Shown here piece after piece: positions 34,501 through 43,300 of a stretch of DNA of 64,000 bases. The stretch lies in the NCBI RefSeq assembly GCF_963678635.1, contig NW_026970778.1:21001-85000 (forward strand), read 5' to 3'. The first letter of the stretch is position 1. Each line of letters begins with the position of its first letter. Under the pieces are notes generated by a model, which was given only the letters and a program-made list of their open reading frames with translations, did no database searches and was not told where the DNA came from. Made by a program: the position numbers and the translations under genes. This DNA is from Symsagittifera roscoffensis. Its lineage: Eukaryota; Xenacoelomorpha; Acoela; Convolutidae.

Positions 34501-37500
34501 CCCAGGTTTTTATCGGCATCACACTTACCACCGCGCCTGTGTCCAGAAGCCCTGTGACTCCGATTTTTGTTCCGTTGGTGTCAAGCAGGTGTGCTGTCAC
34601 ATCTGCTTCATATCCAATATGTACCGCGTCTTGTTCCATCATGGCGTCATGGCCTATCCTGCGGACTTTGAGTTCCTCTTCACCCAAATAGATCTGCCCC
34701 ATTTGGTCATCATCTGTTGTTATGTAAGTCCTGGTGTAGATGCTGATTCCATCCACGTTCAGCATTGTTTGATACGGCCCATAGACCTCCAAGTAGCGTC
34801 CATGAAGTTTCTTCATGCGAGGGCCACCCGTCGTTAGTAGTGCTCGCACAGCTCTCGACTCAGTGCGTGGCTCCACCTGCCTCAGATAATCTGCATATGT
34901 GTCCAAATGCATTAAAGTGAACTCTGATGGTTCACTCAAATTTCTTATCACCTGGTGTCCAGCCACTGAGATTATCGACTGTATCTTCTTTCCCTGCGGC
35001 GCCATGCCGAACCTCTTACCGGAGATCACTTTAAGTTTCATATCTAAACTGCTTGGTGTTTTCGTCTCTTCGAACTCCGTTGCCTCGAAGGTATTCAGTT
35101 GCTCCTGAAGCTTTTCATTTTCCAGTTCAAGTTTCACTTTTTGTTCGATCTCTTTCGTCACCAATTCCTGCTGTACTCTATTTAAAGCATCCTTTGCGGC
35201 TGCCTTATAATCGATCTTGAAGTCATCGGCCGCAGTTGCTGGTTCCGGTTCACATGCTTCTCCTGTTACCGCTTGCATTTTCTTTGCCGCCAGCTCTTGA
35301 GGTTTGTCCTTCCTGCGTGCCTCTGCTTCGTTTAAAAGTCGAGCCTTGCTTGCTTTCACTCCTGATAAAGCTTCTTCATGCCTTGGATGCTTGATGTCTG
35401 CCACTGCATCCCAGAATTGTGGACAGTCTGATTTAAAATGACCTTCCAAGTTGCAAAAGAAACACCTCGGGCCGAATTTCGCAATTACTCCTCTCATGAA
35501 ATCCTCATGTTCCAACTCTGACGCATCTTCGTCCTCGAGGCTAAAGCCTATTGCTTTCATGCCTTGTTTATAAGCTGGGCATGCTGACACATGATGGTCT
35601 GTTGAACTACAATTAGCACAAGAGCGTCTCTTGTCCATATCGTCCCTCGGTTTGTACCAATTGTTCCCTTGGTTCGCTGGTCCGTTGTTAAAATTGCCAT
35701 AATTGTTCTTGTAATATCCAGATCTCGAAGGAGGTTTCAGCAATAGATACTCTTTCGATTTGAGTCTCAACTCCTCCGGTGTTGGCGCATTAGTTGATAG
35801 TGGTGTGTAATGCGTTGCTAGCATCGTACGAAGTTCATCGTTTTTCACACCATCGATGAATTTTGAGGCTACGGCCAGGTTCATCCTTCGATTTGACTCA
35901 TCCGGTTGGCTGCGTCTTCTCAGCATTTCCAAATCATCGAGAAACTTGTCTATAGTTTCATCTTCCCGCTGCCTCCGTTTCTCGAAGCGCATCATCGCCT
36001 GGTGCCCCTGCACCCCTGATCCGAAACGGTTTAATAAAATTTCGAAGATTTTCTCAGCAGTGTCACGTTGATACTGTTTCTTGGCCATGACACAGTTCAG
36101 GGCTGTCCCTTCTAAGTTGCTGGTGAGCGCGCTGCATTCCTGTCTCTCAGACAAGTCTTCTTCCTCGAAATGCAGCTTCATTACCTCTATCCAGGTATCA
36201 ATACAGCCATCAGATTCGTCTTTGTAGCATCTTGGTTTCTTAAAGACTCTTCTGGACTTTTCACTGCGTTCATTGGTTCTAGATAACCGCGTCAGGAATG
36301 TCTCCAAAGACCTGTTCAGGGGTTCAAATGCTGTGGCCATAGCCGTAGCATCCCTTGAGTGTCCCGCTTGAGTGTCCTCACACCTTGTCGAAGGCTCTGT
36401 GTGCGGTACATCCCTACAATCCGAATCACCATGAGCGTTTCCCGCTTGGCCCATGTGACTCCTCCTCGGGCTTGTATGCCCCATGTTGCCAGAATCGCTT
36501 CTCCCGGTCGCATGTGTGCTTTGCGTTGGTCGTTCGTTCGAGGTTTGTTTGTTCCCCGTTGAACTCGCTCTACTGTTCGGGCCCCATGCTGTATTACTCC
36601 TTGTGGTATAGCCTGATGAACTGCCCCTGCCTCTAGTGGATCCATATGTCTTCCTCCTTTGATGTTCATTGAAGTTCACCCTCGGTTCCCTGCTGGGACC
36701 TCCCGAGTTCGGCTCTCCTTCTTTTGGTCCACTCTTGCTGCTTAGTAGCCCGTCCAACCTATCCATGATAGCCTGCGTTCGCCTCTCCATCATCGCGTCT
36801 ATCTTTGTGTCAAGAGACCCAAGAGACTGCTCTTGCTGAATTCTTAACTTCTCCATGTCGGCTCTTAAGCGTAACTCCCTCTGTTCCGCTTCTCTTGTCA
36901 TTCGCGACAAGTTCCTCGTCATATGTTCGTCCGTTCTTTCTTTCAAGCGTTTTTCGCTTCTGTCAACTTCTTGTCTGTTGCGGTTTATTTCTTCCCGCAG
37001 ACTTTCTCTTTCAATGTGAACTGCTCTTTCTAGTTCACTCATCCTTATCGACATCTGTTCATTTTGTTCTCCAAAACTGCCCACTATGTTGTTTAAGGCT
37101 TCCTCTAGTGCTGCCCCGTTATCCATGAGTGGCGTCACTAGTGGTGGTGTAACTCTGTCGGTCCCAGGTAGCTTCGTGCTGGTCGAGATCCGGGCCTTGA
37201 CTCTCTGTCTTGACGTCTTTTCATTATCCATTTCAGGATCCGCTAACGCGTTGCCAAGCCCTCTGGTTCTACTCTCTTCAGGTTGTGGCTCCGAACTTGT
37301 CCTGATCGCGAAGTCCTTCGACTGGCCCGGTGTGTTTGCCTCTTTGCTTATCGTTGTCACTACACCAAATTTATCCATGGTTCCAGTCTCTCTTCCGACG
37401 TGTGCCTCACTCTCATGGATCGAACTATTGAGGCTGACTTGAGATCCAAAGTCCCCTTGCTCCTCTTCATCCTCTTCCTCCTGGGATTCCCCATCGTTTC

Positions 37501-38020
37501 CTGCTCCTCCTCCCATGCTGAATGGAAAGATGTTTCCGAAGGTGTTCTTCATTCTTTCTGAGAATGATGATGACGTTGTTTGTTTCCCCATTCCGCCTGC
37601 CATCATAGTGTTGTCTGTCGGAGATCTTCTAGTCGCCGTTACTTCAGTTGAGATGTCGGACAGTTCCGACATCTCCTCTCGATCCAACGTCCCGGTGGAA
37701 GTGGCAAAATCATGGCCTTGTTCTACCGGAGTAGATTCACTCGCCAGCCTTCTGCCTCTCCCTTCCAGTCCATTTACTCCCTGGTTGTCGTTCATGGTAT
37801 GGTCCGTATTGACCTCCACTTCTAACAGTTCTCTTCGCTCTTCTGAGGTCTTTTGACTTCTCGTTTCAATCATTCTGCCTGAAACCGTCCCCTCTTTATC
37901 GGACCGGGTTCGCTTGATCCAATCCACAAAAGGATCGGTCATCGTTTTTCTTTGCTTTTCAGGTATGAATTTCCTAGAGCTATTACCTCGTTTTGGTATC
38001 CTTGACTTGTCTAAACTCAT
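28529..38020 (-). CDS. gag-pol: Gag-Pol polyprotein, fused, with macro-like C-terminus (3163 aa)
   Basis: One uninterrupted ORF begins at the ATG at 38020. In order: a disordered, acidic N-terminus; a coiled coil (about 310-420); an Arg/Gly/Ser-rich segment; a Retrotrans_gag capsid-like region (about 590-735); two CCHC knuckles (about 797 and 855); an aspartic protease with LLDTGAVVSVM (about 1160); RT with FCCDFRYLN, LPFGLCNA-type MPFGLCNA and YVDD (about 1645); RNase H from about 1790; integrase with HHCC zinc finger (about 2417), D, D, E near 2483, 2543 and 2577, and the GPF module near 2720. An acidic linker follows, then 3027-3163, which I read as macro-domain-like. It encodes particle formation, reverse transcription and integration of the element. 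Gag and Pol are in one frame with no stop or frameshift. A 37-residue in-frame deletion relative to copy 1 sits at about 29128 between CCCA repeats. Confidence 0.95.
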   Translation of the reverse strand: MSLDKSRIPKRGNSSRKFIPEKQRKTMTDPFVDWIKRTRSDKEGTVSGRMIETRSQKTSEERRELLEVEVNTDHTMNDNQGVNGLEGRGRRLASESTPVEQGHDFATSTGTLDREEMSELSDISTEVTATRRSPTDNTMMAGGMGKQTTSSSFSERMKNTFGNIFPFSMGGGAGNDGESQEEEDEEEQGDFGSQVSLNSSIHESEAHVGRETGTMDKFGVVTTISKEANTPGQSKDFAIRTSSEPQPEESRTRGLGNALADPEMDNEKTSRQRVKARISTSTKLPGTDRVTPPLVTPLMDNGAALEEALNNIVGSFGEQNEQMSIRMSELERAVHIERESLREEINRNRQEVDRSEKRLKERTDEHMTRNLSRMTREAEQRELRLRADMEKLRIQQEQSLGSLDTKIDAMMERRTQAIMDRLDGLLSSKSGPKEGEPNSGGPSREPRVNFNEHQRRKTYGSTRGRGSSSGYTTRSNTAWGPNSRASSTGNKQTSNERPTQSTHATGRSDSGNMGHTSPRRSHMGQAGNAHGDSDCRDVPHTEPSTRCEDTQAGHSRDATAMATAFEPLNRSLETFLTRLSRTNERSEKSRRVFKKPRCYKDESDGCIDTWIEVMKLHFEEEDLSERQECSALTSNLEGTALNCVMAKKQYQRDTAEKIFEILLNRFGSGVQGHQAMMRFEKRRQREDETIDKFLDDLEMLRRRSQPDESNRRMNLAVASKFIDGVKNDELRTMLATHYTPLSTNAPTPEELRLKSKEYLLLKPPSRSGYYKNNYGNFNNGPANQGNNWYKPRDDMDKRRSCANCSSTDHHVSACPAYKQGMKAIGFSLEDEDASELEHEDFMRGVIAKFGPRCFFCNLEGHFKSDCPQFWDAVADIKHPRHEEALSGVKASKARLLNEAEARRKDKPQELAAKKMQAVTGEACEPEPATAADDFKIDYKAAAKDALNRVQQELVTKEIEQKVKLELENEKLQEQLNTFEATEFEETKTPSSLDMKLKVISGKRFGMAPQGKKIQSIISVAGHQVIRNLSEPSEFTLMHLDTYADYLRQVEPRTESRAVRALLTTGGPRMKKLHGRYLEVYGPYQTMLNVDGISIYTRTYITTDDDQMGQIYLGEEELKVRRIGHDAMMEQDAVHIGYEADVTAHLLDTNGTKIGVTGLLDTGAVVSVMPIKTWERMGFTREELIPTNLRLAAANRGAIYVAGRTPVTVLHMGGRNLWMSFLVVENLDDADQFILGRDFVRNFDVMIDLNNGLIRIRNPDRKYVKRPINRIITDENKVPVFLDRKVKLQPGQAVVAIFRMRNLNSLSDSKQVCLVPNPNSQSSVILGRSFSVTRNGLCVSVLLNTLDTTVSIQRGKKLGYALPMRTDYEETQNLKKYSVKDCPYHANKDKILKRINELKSIHKLFSMKSETDDGLSSCSNFPERPSSYELDSDKPVLPEIEHLKGKIGEGDFEKLRDLLNWNAEVFSKHKADIGCCNFVEHEIELEEGAVPHREGARRMTPHKSEACRAEIEMLLEYDMIEPSKSPWACGVVMAKKKGGQLRFCCDFRYLNAVTIKDAYPIPRIDESLSKLGDAKFFTTLDLGSAFWQVPLRKKDREKTGFACELGLYQWKRMPFGLCNATATFQRLMAQALTGVTKKYGNLLMCYVDDVVIATPTLEDHIDRLDEVFGCMKRAGLKCKPSKCEILRDSIKYLGRMVDRHGVRPDPDAVEAVLTWKAPRTDTQLMSFLGFANYYREFIKGYADKVYPMQKLMRNKGKKFEWNDEAQVAFENIKRELCEAPVLGMPTEKGMYVLDTDASVVAISGILHQEQEWNGRTVLRPIAYGSKVLSDTEMKYGAPKAEMFAVVTFVEKYRAYLGSAPFKLRVDNRALSWLKTYSMDQSYIGRWIVRLDGYHMIIEHRMRDKHQNADSLSKKTEFYERLEQKQANQAEVKEGFSFLDKETYEALPLTRWLDKSGHPIPGHPELPVEKAAEIKILSKEDPVPLDLLLRSNLVQQELSRMNINSLSLLDKTVQVTPQVMRMLGGLLEREVTRDDPEWTAAVASLTVSEKVKIMPSRQQHEENKRDCRTIVQQLVSSIPQEISTSTSYGRKEQGSSKRKKTVTFVDREKEGEEVEQNLLQDYLSGEKDEERNQQSQDQHPGQVNLSGESEIDEKIPDEKQDLENKVLYGEFRWMRRKYGHDLEERAVSSTTPSTDDKSESSRMETYSDRDSTSGSELSELAIHTLLVETRARNLDREVYQDPDSDRYLIPSERVFDNAADDLETIAVSKRSISLLPQKEVVRTDLQPFQQETQPLAKIWCVKMEEDTHQPNELNSQMRVMKTYLKARYRLSDLLRAQRNDRMTSNLKRWIENGAPDKGDLEEDSYRILRQYFMQKEGRLYLNKDGIVACRRREEDKVLYKYNAIVLPQLYQTELLFRSHDQMGHQGIDKVYQRILKRFEWPGMKKACEKWVTACLSCQQVKDPRKLRFPLQSIESSEFNEVVQIDHQKICMTDSGYNQVLVMIDHFTKYAEAVPCITASAEETCDHLINTWIARHGCPMTFQSDNGTAFVGELTKELMRRSQVAQAHSTTYHPQTNGLVERQNRTLVSMLRVYCSRYMTDWDRYLPQVMGAYNSTQHSTTGVSPHMMLTGHEKSLPLTFFYPEYEGKKTSPQVYVRDVIRRQQELNDLCRRNTQQAQARQRKRFDKKAAGAKAYSVGDYVWVFQNVIPPKGTKKLLKKWRGPFMITEVHQEGRFYRLSTGRAAHYENIKPHNPSTEDWCIPADMEEGDYLMMDPACEVNEKGTREKNDGNEVVEEGTDTPLDLDPNEQIEADDETLPYAEEDWQESEQTEVPKNMEPDLPFTMQTRQKDGTRLRKKYNPYGDDFVVDRIDLKKIVEEVVGLEEITVSQDIGIVDDHNDEWVDDWSKPEVEFDDEQQQSNEQDLTNLRVLEWLNEMTSDPEKTSVTIQDVDRESAKYIKTERDDPSWAAHTENLIIKKLRIARETGNLEAETGEEPKKPDIGRVVESYFNLPNEYSSNIILTDSDFILTNRTCAVAITADMSFRTALAADFKREYKNVEFLWKQRPGIGGVAALPPAVSQIPGKYLCFLVTRATEKQHVDPENLVLSLTRLRDFLVEMDVKELSLPVYDPNRGRLHPRELYALVHVIFSDTNIQVYLHKKYYLSIG
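31517..31657 (-). repeat. PPT-like motifs in pol, copy 2
   Basis: TCCGGGGAG on the minus strand at 31583-31591 and 31649-31657; the third site at 31517-31525 has one substitution (TACGGGGAG), changing Leu-Ser-Gly-Glu to Leu-Tyr-Gly-Glu. The 66-bp spacing equals that in copy 1. Confidence 0.6.
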
Positions 38021-41000
38021 TCTTTATTTGTCACTTTCCTATGCCTACTCTTGACTCAATTGCTAGAGACCTTATAGTTTTATTAACAATAATAATGACA
38101 CAACACAATAAATTTCACCAGATTCTATTAAATAGTGACCACGAATCCCTGTATATTGTCAGAGTACAGTTTGTATAAAATTTATTCACACTAGCCGATT
38201 ATCGGTCCAAAGATCTGGAAACTAGCACAATATGATGTTATCAGTCAATTTAAAAGATAGTGTAGTCACTACCCAATCAAGCACAGTTTAGGTTGATTTA
38301 AAATCAAAAACAAAAAATATATATTGACACAATATGAATGTATATATAAAAAACGTATGTGTCTTGTACTCTTAGTCGGTCGCAGTACAATAGTCGAACC
38401 TGTCTTTTAAAGAAAAAGCTTTCCCTGCTTGGTGCTGCACCAAACAGACAAAACTTTGAAGGCAGTAATTTTCTCAAGTGGGCGTCTATTGCACCCACCG
38501 AGTACTGTGTTACCTATCTGCCTTCGGACTGCCCGAGCTAGACCTACTAAAATCCTCAGGGCAGTCACTTTTCCCAAAAACGTATTATGTTTCAATCCAC
38601 ACCAATGAGTCACGCTCTTTTTAATTTAGACTTAGTGTCGCGAATATCCGAGTTCGGACCTGTTTTGTATTAGTCTGGTTCTTTTTGAGAGGCAAGTTAC
38701 CAGTGCAGTCACTGATACCTAGCCTGTGTATTAATAACCTAATACCTCTCGCTTTTTAGTTTTTCTTTCGTTCACCTAAGTCCTTAATAAAATGATACCC
38801 CTCCGGATTGGCACAAATAGGACCCTTCCGGACTGTCAGAATATAGACCCCTCCGGATTGGGACCCCTCCGAGTTAGTTAATAGTAGACCCCTCCGGATT
38901 TGTACCCCTCCGAATTAGCGACTATAAGACCCTTCCGGATTCGGACCCCTCCGGTTTTGTGGAAAGTAGACCCCTCCGGATTCGGACCCCTCTGACTTCG
39001 GAGCCCTTAGCTCTGTCAAAGTAGCTTTTTGTAGTTTTCTTAATTTCAGCTTATACCCCTCCGGATACGTTCTGCGTTGCTATTATGCTGTTTGAATTAA
39101 CTGGGAAGGGTATAGGGTCCTTTCCTAGACCCCTCCGGATTGAAGTTAAGGCACTTATTTGACAATTCACACTAACGGTGAAGGGTCTTATCACTTGCCT
39201 AATTTCGACTCTATTATGGTTGTCTTGTGCCTTCAGCCCTCCCTTTTTGTCTAGAACTGTCTTAAGTTACTTAGTTCAATCGCTATCAACTTTTGGTAGG
39301 GGTATAAGGGTTTTTTAGAAAAATTTATAAAACGTGAAGGGTGTACCCCTCCGGATTTGTGTAATTTGCTAAAAACAATCTCAAAAAATTTTCTCGCTCG
39401 CTTTTCCGAAAAATTTCTGATCCTATTAGTAAGCTCAGCTAATTTCTGATCTATTGGTACCAAGATCAACTCGATATGATCAGTAGTTCCAAAGTTATTA
39501 ACCAAAACGTCTTTTTTCCGAACTCAAAAAATTTTCTCTCTTATAGGTTCCGCCTAACTTTTTCTGCAAATCTGGTCCTTTCGACCTAAAAATTATTGAT
39601 CCGAGCTCAGAAGGCCTATACTCTTCTAGTTCAATGCAAAAGACCCGATCTAAAACGCTATTGTAGAAAAAATTTGCGAAAAACTATGCTACCTGGACCC
39701 CTCCGGATTGATGAATCCACCAAATCAAACACGTTATGTTCGATTTCTCTGCAACCCGGAAGGCTTTCGGGTAGCGGATTTTAAGACTTGTAGATTCACT
39801 AGTGGACGTTGTCCGAACAACTATTTTTACTGTCCTACCTCAAAAATTTCAAAAAATTTTCTAAATTTTTAGTGTTTCTTACTATCAAAAATTGGGAAAA
39901 TTTGGTTTTTGGTACCAAACTAGTTCCAACCACTTCCGAACTAAAGTTAACCGGTTCTACTTGTTACAGTAGTGCAGTTACGATGTAACACACTAACTTA
40001 GCGCTTTTTTCCGTTTCAAAAAATATCGATATCTGAAAAATCGCGACTTGTGGGGGGATCAAAATATCGCTATTTTGACCCTAAAAACCGGTCTGTTTTC
40101 GTTGTTTTTCACTGAAAAATGATATAAGACTATTAATATAGGCTATATAAGTAATAATATTAGTAATACTATACCCCTCCGGGTTTGTTTAATCTCCGAA
40201 TTAAGGTGCTTAACTCGGATATTCGCAGTTCGGTGAAGGGTCACTACAGTGCAGCACTGTCGAGCCCCCCACAGATTACTATCCTACTTTTTGTACCAAA
40301 AGGGATACAAAACTTGTTAACGATACCCAACAGTCGATTGTAGTTGTCGTTGAGCCTCTTCCTGTTGTTCCCTGTACTGCTTGCCGGATCGGTCTTCACC
40401 CCGGACCCTTCCGAATTGAGCGCAAATCAGCTGACCCTTCCGGATTGGGCGCAATTTATCATTAACGTGCTTAAATGCTCAAATAACCCTACAGTACAAG
40501 CCTCACAAACGGGCCACAAAATTGATCGTAACGATCCTGACTGATATAAATGCCTGTAACAACAATATATCTATCAACAACAAACGGGGGGGTTGAATCA
40601 CATCTTGTCTGGGGGGATGATTTCTACTGATTTTTTACTTTTTTACTGTTTTTGGTTTTTTCGGTTATTTTTTTATGTTTTTTGTTTTTCTTGGGTACTA
40701 TACTACTTTTTGTTTGGTTTTACTTATATCTTTAAGTGTTTTTGGTCACCAACCGCTCAGGGGACGAGGGGACGGCCGATCCCCCCACCCTTCCTGGTTT
40801 GTGAATTTTCGGTCTTAACTATGTTAAAAAGCTATTCACGGCAATCCGGAAGGCCTCCGCGTTCCGAACTACCCTTCCGCCCCGGCGGTTTAGGCCTAAT
40901 AAGGGCGTTAATGTGAGCATCCGCTCGGCGCGGAGTGCTCGTTAACGGTTCTGCCGATCATGATGTTAAAAAAGAATAACACCCAGGAGCGCCATAAAAA

Positions 41001-41428
41001 CATACATGTAACATTCGCCCGGAAGATACATATCGACGGATAACAAAACTAAGTCTTAAGACGACTGGCTAGCGTCTAAACAGAGCTTTGCATGCTTTTC
41101 ACCGTCTCTACCAAGCCAGTACTTTTCGGTGGTCTTTCCTACATCGGGTCGACAAAAACGTTACTGCTCTCCGGCTTCGACCAGAACGCTCAAATTAACT
41201 GAATTACATGCAAAAATAGTGAGCTCATGGCTGGGTCTCAGTATCCCCAGACCACGAGGTCACTCCTAAAAACAGGGCTACTACTTATCATATTACTATT
41301 GTTTTTGTTCAGTAGATAAAAATCATCATCTCCATCGAAGATGGATCAACCCTTTCCCCCCTACTTCTAGCTCCTCATTCTTGTCAAAACGAATTAAGAT
41401 CTTAATTAAATTCAAGTCAGGACATGAC
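38021..41428 (-). repeat. 5' leader and truncated 5' LTR of copy 2
   Basis: Matches 14542-17851 of copy 1 nearly base for base, but is 98 bp longer because of extra CCGGAGGGG motif copies at about 38894-38998. It ends abruptly at 41428 (GACATGAC), where the plus-strand LTR begins; in copy 1 the sequence continues GGATGCTAAAATTC at 17852. There is no gene in it. The conserved island (40978-41017) and the small hairpin (41332-41344) are present as in copy 1. Confidence 0.85.
38797..39000 (-). repeat. Expanded AATCCGGAGGGGT array, copy 2
   Basis: About ten copies of ACCCCTCCGGATT or variants (CCTTCCGG, CCTCCGAATT, CCTCTGACTT) lie within 200 bp on the plus strand. Copy 1 has about five in the matching place, so the array changed by about 98 bp since the copies split. 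Confidence 0.75.
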
Positions 41429-41879
41429 TGTGCCAGTCGGTCATATTTGGAAGTTTGACCTTGAGAAGAGCAGAAAACACTTGATTTTGGAGTGAAATTT
41501 AAATTTTTAAATTTTCGAATGGAACATGTCATGCACGATTTTCTCGCGAGAACTGAAAATCAAAAAAGGAAAAGAGAACAATTTTAGAACAATTGCGGGA
41601 AAGTTGTCAGAAAAAAACGAGTGGGAAATTGCTATTCGCAATTTCCATCATAGTGAACAAGAGTAGAGCTGTCCTATCTGAAATAGAAGACAGAGTATTC
41701 CCGAGAGAGCAATTATTCGAACTGGACCAGAGTGAACCTTCGACGGAAGGGTGGACAGCTTGAGTGTCCCAATGGTCCACATAAAACTTCGTTCTTGAGT
41801 TCAAACTTACCCTTACCATTCAAACTGATAAACATTGAACTTATCTAGTTACCTTAGTTAATTCTAGAGTTGCTCACCC
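41429..41879 (+). repeat. 5' LTR of the plus element (part verified against the 3' LTR)
   Basis: These 451 bp are identical, without gaps, to 63550-64000. The LTR starts TGTGCCAG. It continues to the right past 41879, and shares blocks with the other lineage's LTR out to about 42730 (conserved island at 42303, a CCTTCCGG...GTGATAGCTTTTTAA block near 42440, and a TATA-like TTTATATTAA at 42668). The LTR is therefore probably at least 1.3 kb. Its 3' end was not found. Confidence 0.9.
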
Positions 41880-41985
41880 ATTTAATTACTTCCTGTGCTT
41901 GAGCGCATCAACATGTGAGTCCTTAATTTAAATTTCTAGAGTGTGTTTTATGATTGTTATGTTGAGGTAAGGCGAGTTTTAGGTT

Positions 41986-42004
41986 GATCCATCTGAAATG
42001 GATC
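41986..42004 (+). other. LTR hairpin, plus element
   Basis: GATCCAT-CTGAA-ATGGATC is a perfect 7-bp inverted repeat with a 5-base loop, in the same LTR place as a different small hairpin in copies 1 and 2. Confidence 0.35.
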
Positions 42005-42302
42005 AAAGTCACACTGTCTAATAAAAAGTAACCTAACGGATTGTTCCAACCCGGTTTTTAACGGCGTTCATGTATTTTGGGTATCTAGAGACCTAATTAT
42101 GGGGACGTTCTTAATTCTAGAGTGGGGGGATATTTTAGTAGTAGCCTTTAAGCTGTAACGGGTCGTAGTCTCATGTCACAAGCGAACCGAACTGGCTCCG
42201 ACCGTTCTTGAGGTGGGAAAACACAAGAGATAGTGTCCCTGACCCTTGAGCCAGTGGTTATAGGGCCTATTTTTCTTAAGCCTCATGTGTGACTGTAGTA
42301 GA

Positions 42303-42341
42303 CGAATGTTACATAGTGTTTTTATGGCGCTCCTGGGTGTT
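42303..42341 (+). other. Conserved LTR island, plus element
   Basis: Matches the minus-strand sequence of 17401-17440 and 40978-41017 with about one mismatch and one gap. It is the longest near-identical noncoding stretch I found between the two lineages. Confidence 0.55.
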
Positions 42342-42807
42342 TACGACATCAAGACTACGGAGTCGAACCCACTTGAGACAGCTTCGGGCTGAATGCCCAT
42401 TCTAGAGTACCGGCGGTACGGTTCGACAGGAACGTGCAAACCTTCCGGTTGTACCGTGATAGCTTTTTAAGAAAACTCGAGAAAATTTCCTGGTACGCTC
42501 TCCGAACGAGGCTTAGCTAACCGAGTAAAGGGGGGCAACTAGGGGGACAAAAACACAAGCAAAAAGACAAAAAGCAAAACAAAAACCAAAAAAGATTAGA
42601 AAAAGGAACAAAAACCATAAAACGAAAAAAGACAGTGACTTTGACACCAGATTAGTTGGATCAAACCTTTATATTAATTAAATAGTATACCCATACTGTT
42701 TTACAAGTTCGATCGTTTCGATCAACCTAGCAATTTAAACCAGTAAACTGAATAAAGTGCCCGAAGTGGGGCGTTGTCAAGGGTTTTCAGATAGCTTGGA
42801 ACTTAGC

Positions 42808-43013
42808 TGGACCAATAGGAGACTTGACTGGAAGAGGTGACCAGCCGAGTGGGAAAGTGGTTCAGGGACACTTGAGCTGAACCAATAGGAGACTTGACTG
42901 GAAGAGGTGACCAGCCGAGTGGGAAAGTGGTTCAGGGACACTTGGCTGAACCAATAGGAGACTGGACTGGAACAGGTGACCAGTCGAGTGGGAAAGCAGC
43001 CAAGAAGGATTTG
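42808..43013 (+). repeat. Three tandem ~70-bp repeats
   Basis: The unit begins ACCAATAGGAGACTTGACTG; starts are at 42811, 42881 and 42950, giving periods of 70 and 69 bp. The first two units are nearly identical and the third is diverged and truncated near 43013. It lies at the 5' side of the leader or the end of the LTR. Copies 1 and 2 have nothing like it. Confidence 0.85.
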
Positions 43014-43198
43014 GCAATTCTCGAGTTCTCGAGTTGGGCAGAACGGGTATCGTTAGAATCCACATTACATTATAGGAGATAAGTGTAAAATTGGATAAAC
43101 GAAATCCCCCAGTTTTGAGGAACGTTTTTACTTGAGCAGGCCTGGAAACAGGTCTACGGTTTTCTCTTGAGAAGTTTAGCACCCGGCGCTTAAAGTAA

Positions 43199-43300
43199 TT
43201 TTTAGGCTTAAGAAGGGGGGCTAGAAAGGGGGGAGGTTAGAAGGGGGGCTGGTTAAGTTAGAGGTTGGCGGTTGTAAATTGTAAAAAGGGGGAAATTAGA
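43199..43300 (+). other. G-rich leader segment
   Basis: Three runs of six G (43215-43220, 43228-43233, 43243-43248) and one of five (43288-43292) lie in purine-rich DNA. The arrangement could form a G-quadruplex in the RNA or the plus strand. The stretch from here to 43850 holds no gene. Confidence 0.4.

Larger units (their letters stand above)
18350..41428 (-). mobile_element. Giant Ty3-type LTR retroelement, copy 2 (coding-intact, 5' LTR split)
   Basis: Minus-strand element with an intact gag-pol (38020-28529) and an intact ORF2 (28117-19172). Its 3' LTR is the one shared with copy 1, starting at 18349. Its 5' LTR is interrupted at 41428 by the plus-strand element, about 498 bp inside the LTR as judged from the match of 41428 to 17851. 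The missing outer 498 bp of that LTR should lie to the right of the window. Both large ORFs are open although the copy differs from copy 1 at several percent of positions, so it was probably functional until fairly recently. It carries a 111-bp in-frame deletion in the pol C-terminal region. Confidence 0.9.

Noticed and set aside
42756..42772. Primer-binding site resembling the complement of a tRNA-Lys 3' end (GTGCCCGAAGTGGGGC)
   Set aside because: Thirteen of sixteen bases fit, but it lacks the TGG that must start a PBS and no CA LTR end precedes it. Treated as chance; the PBS is left unassigned.
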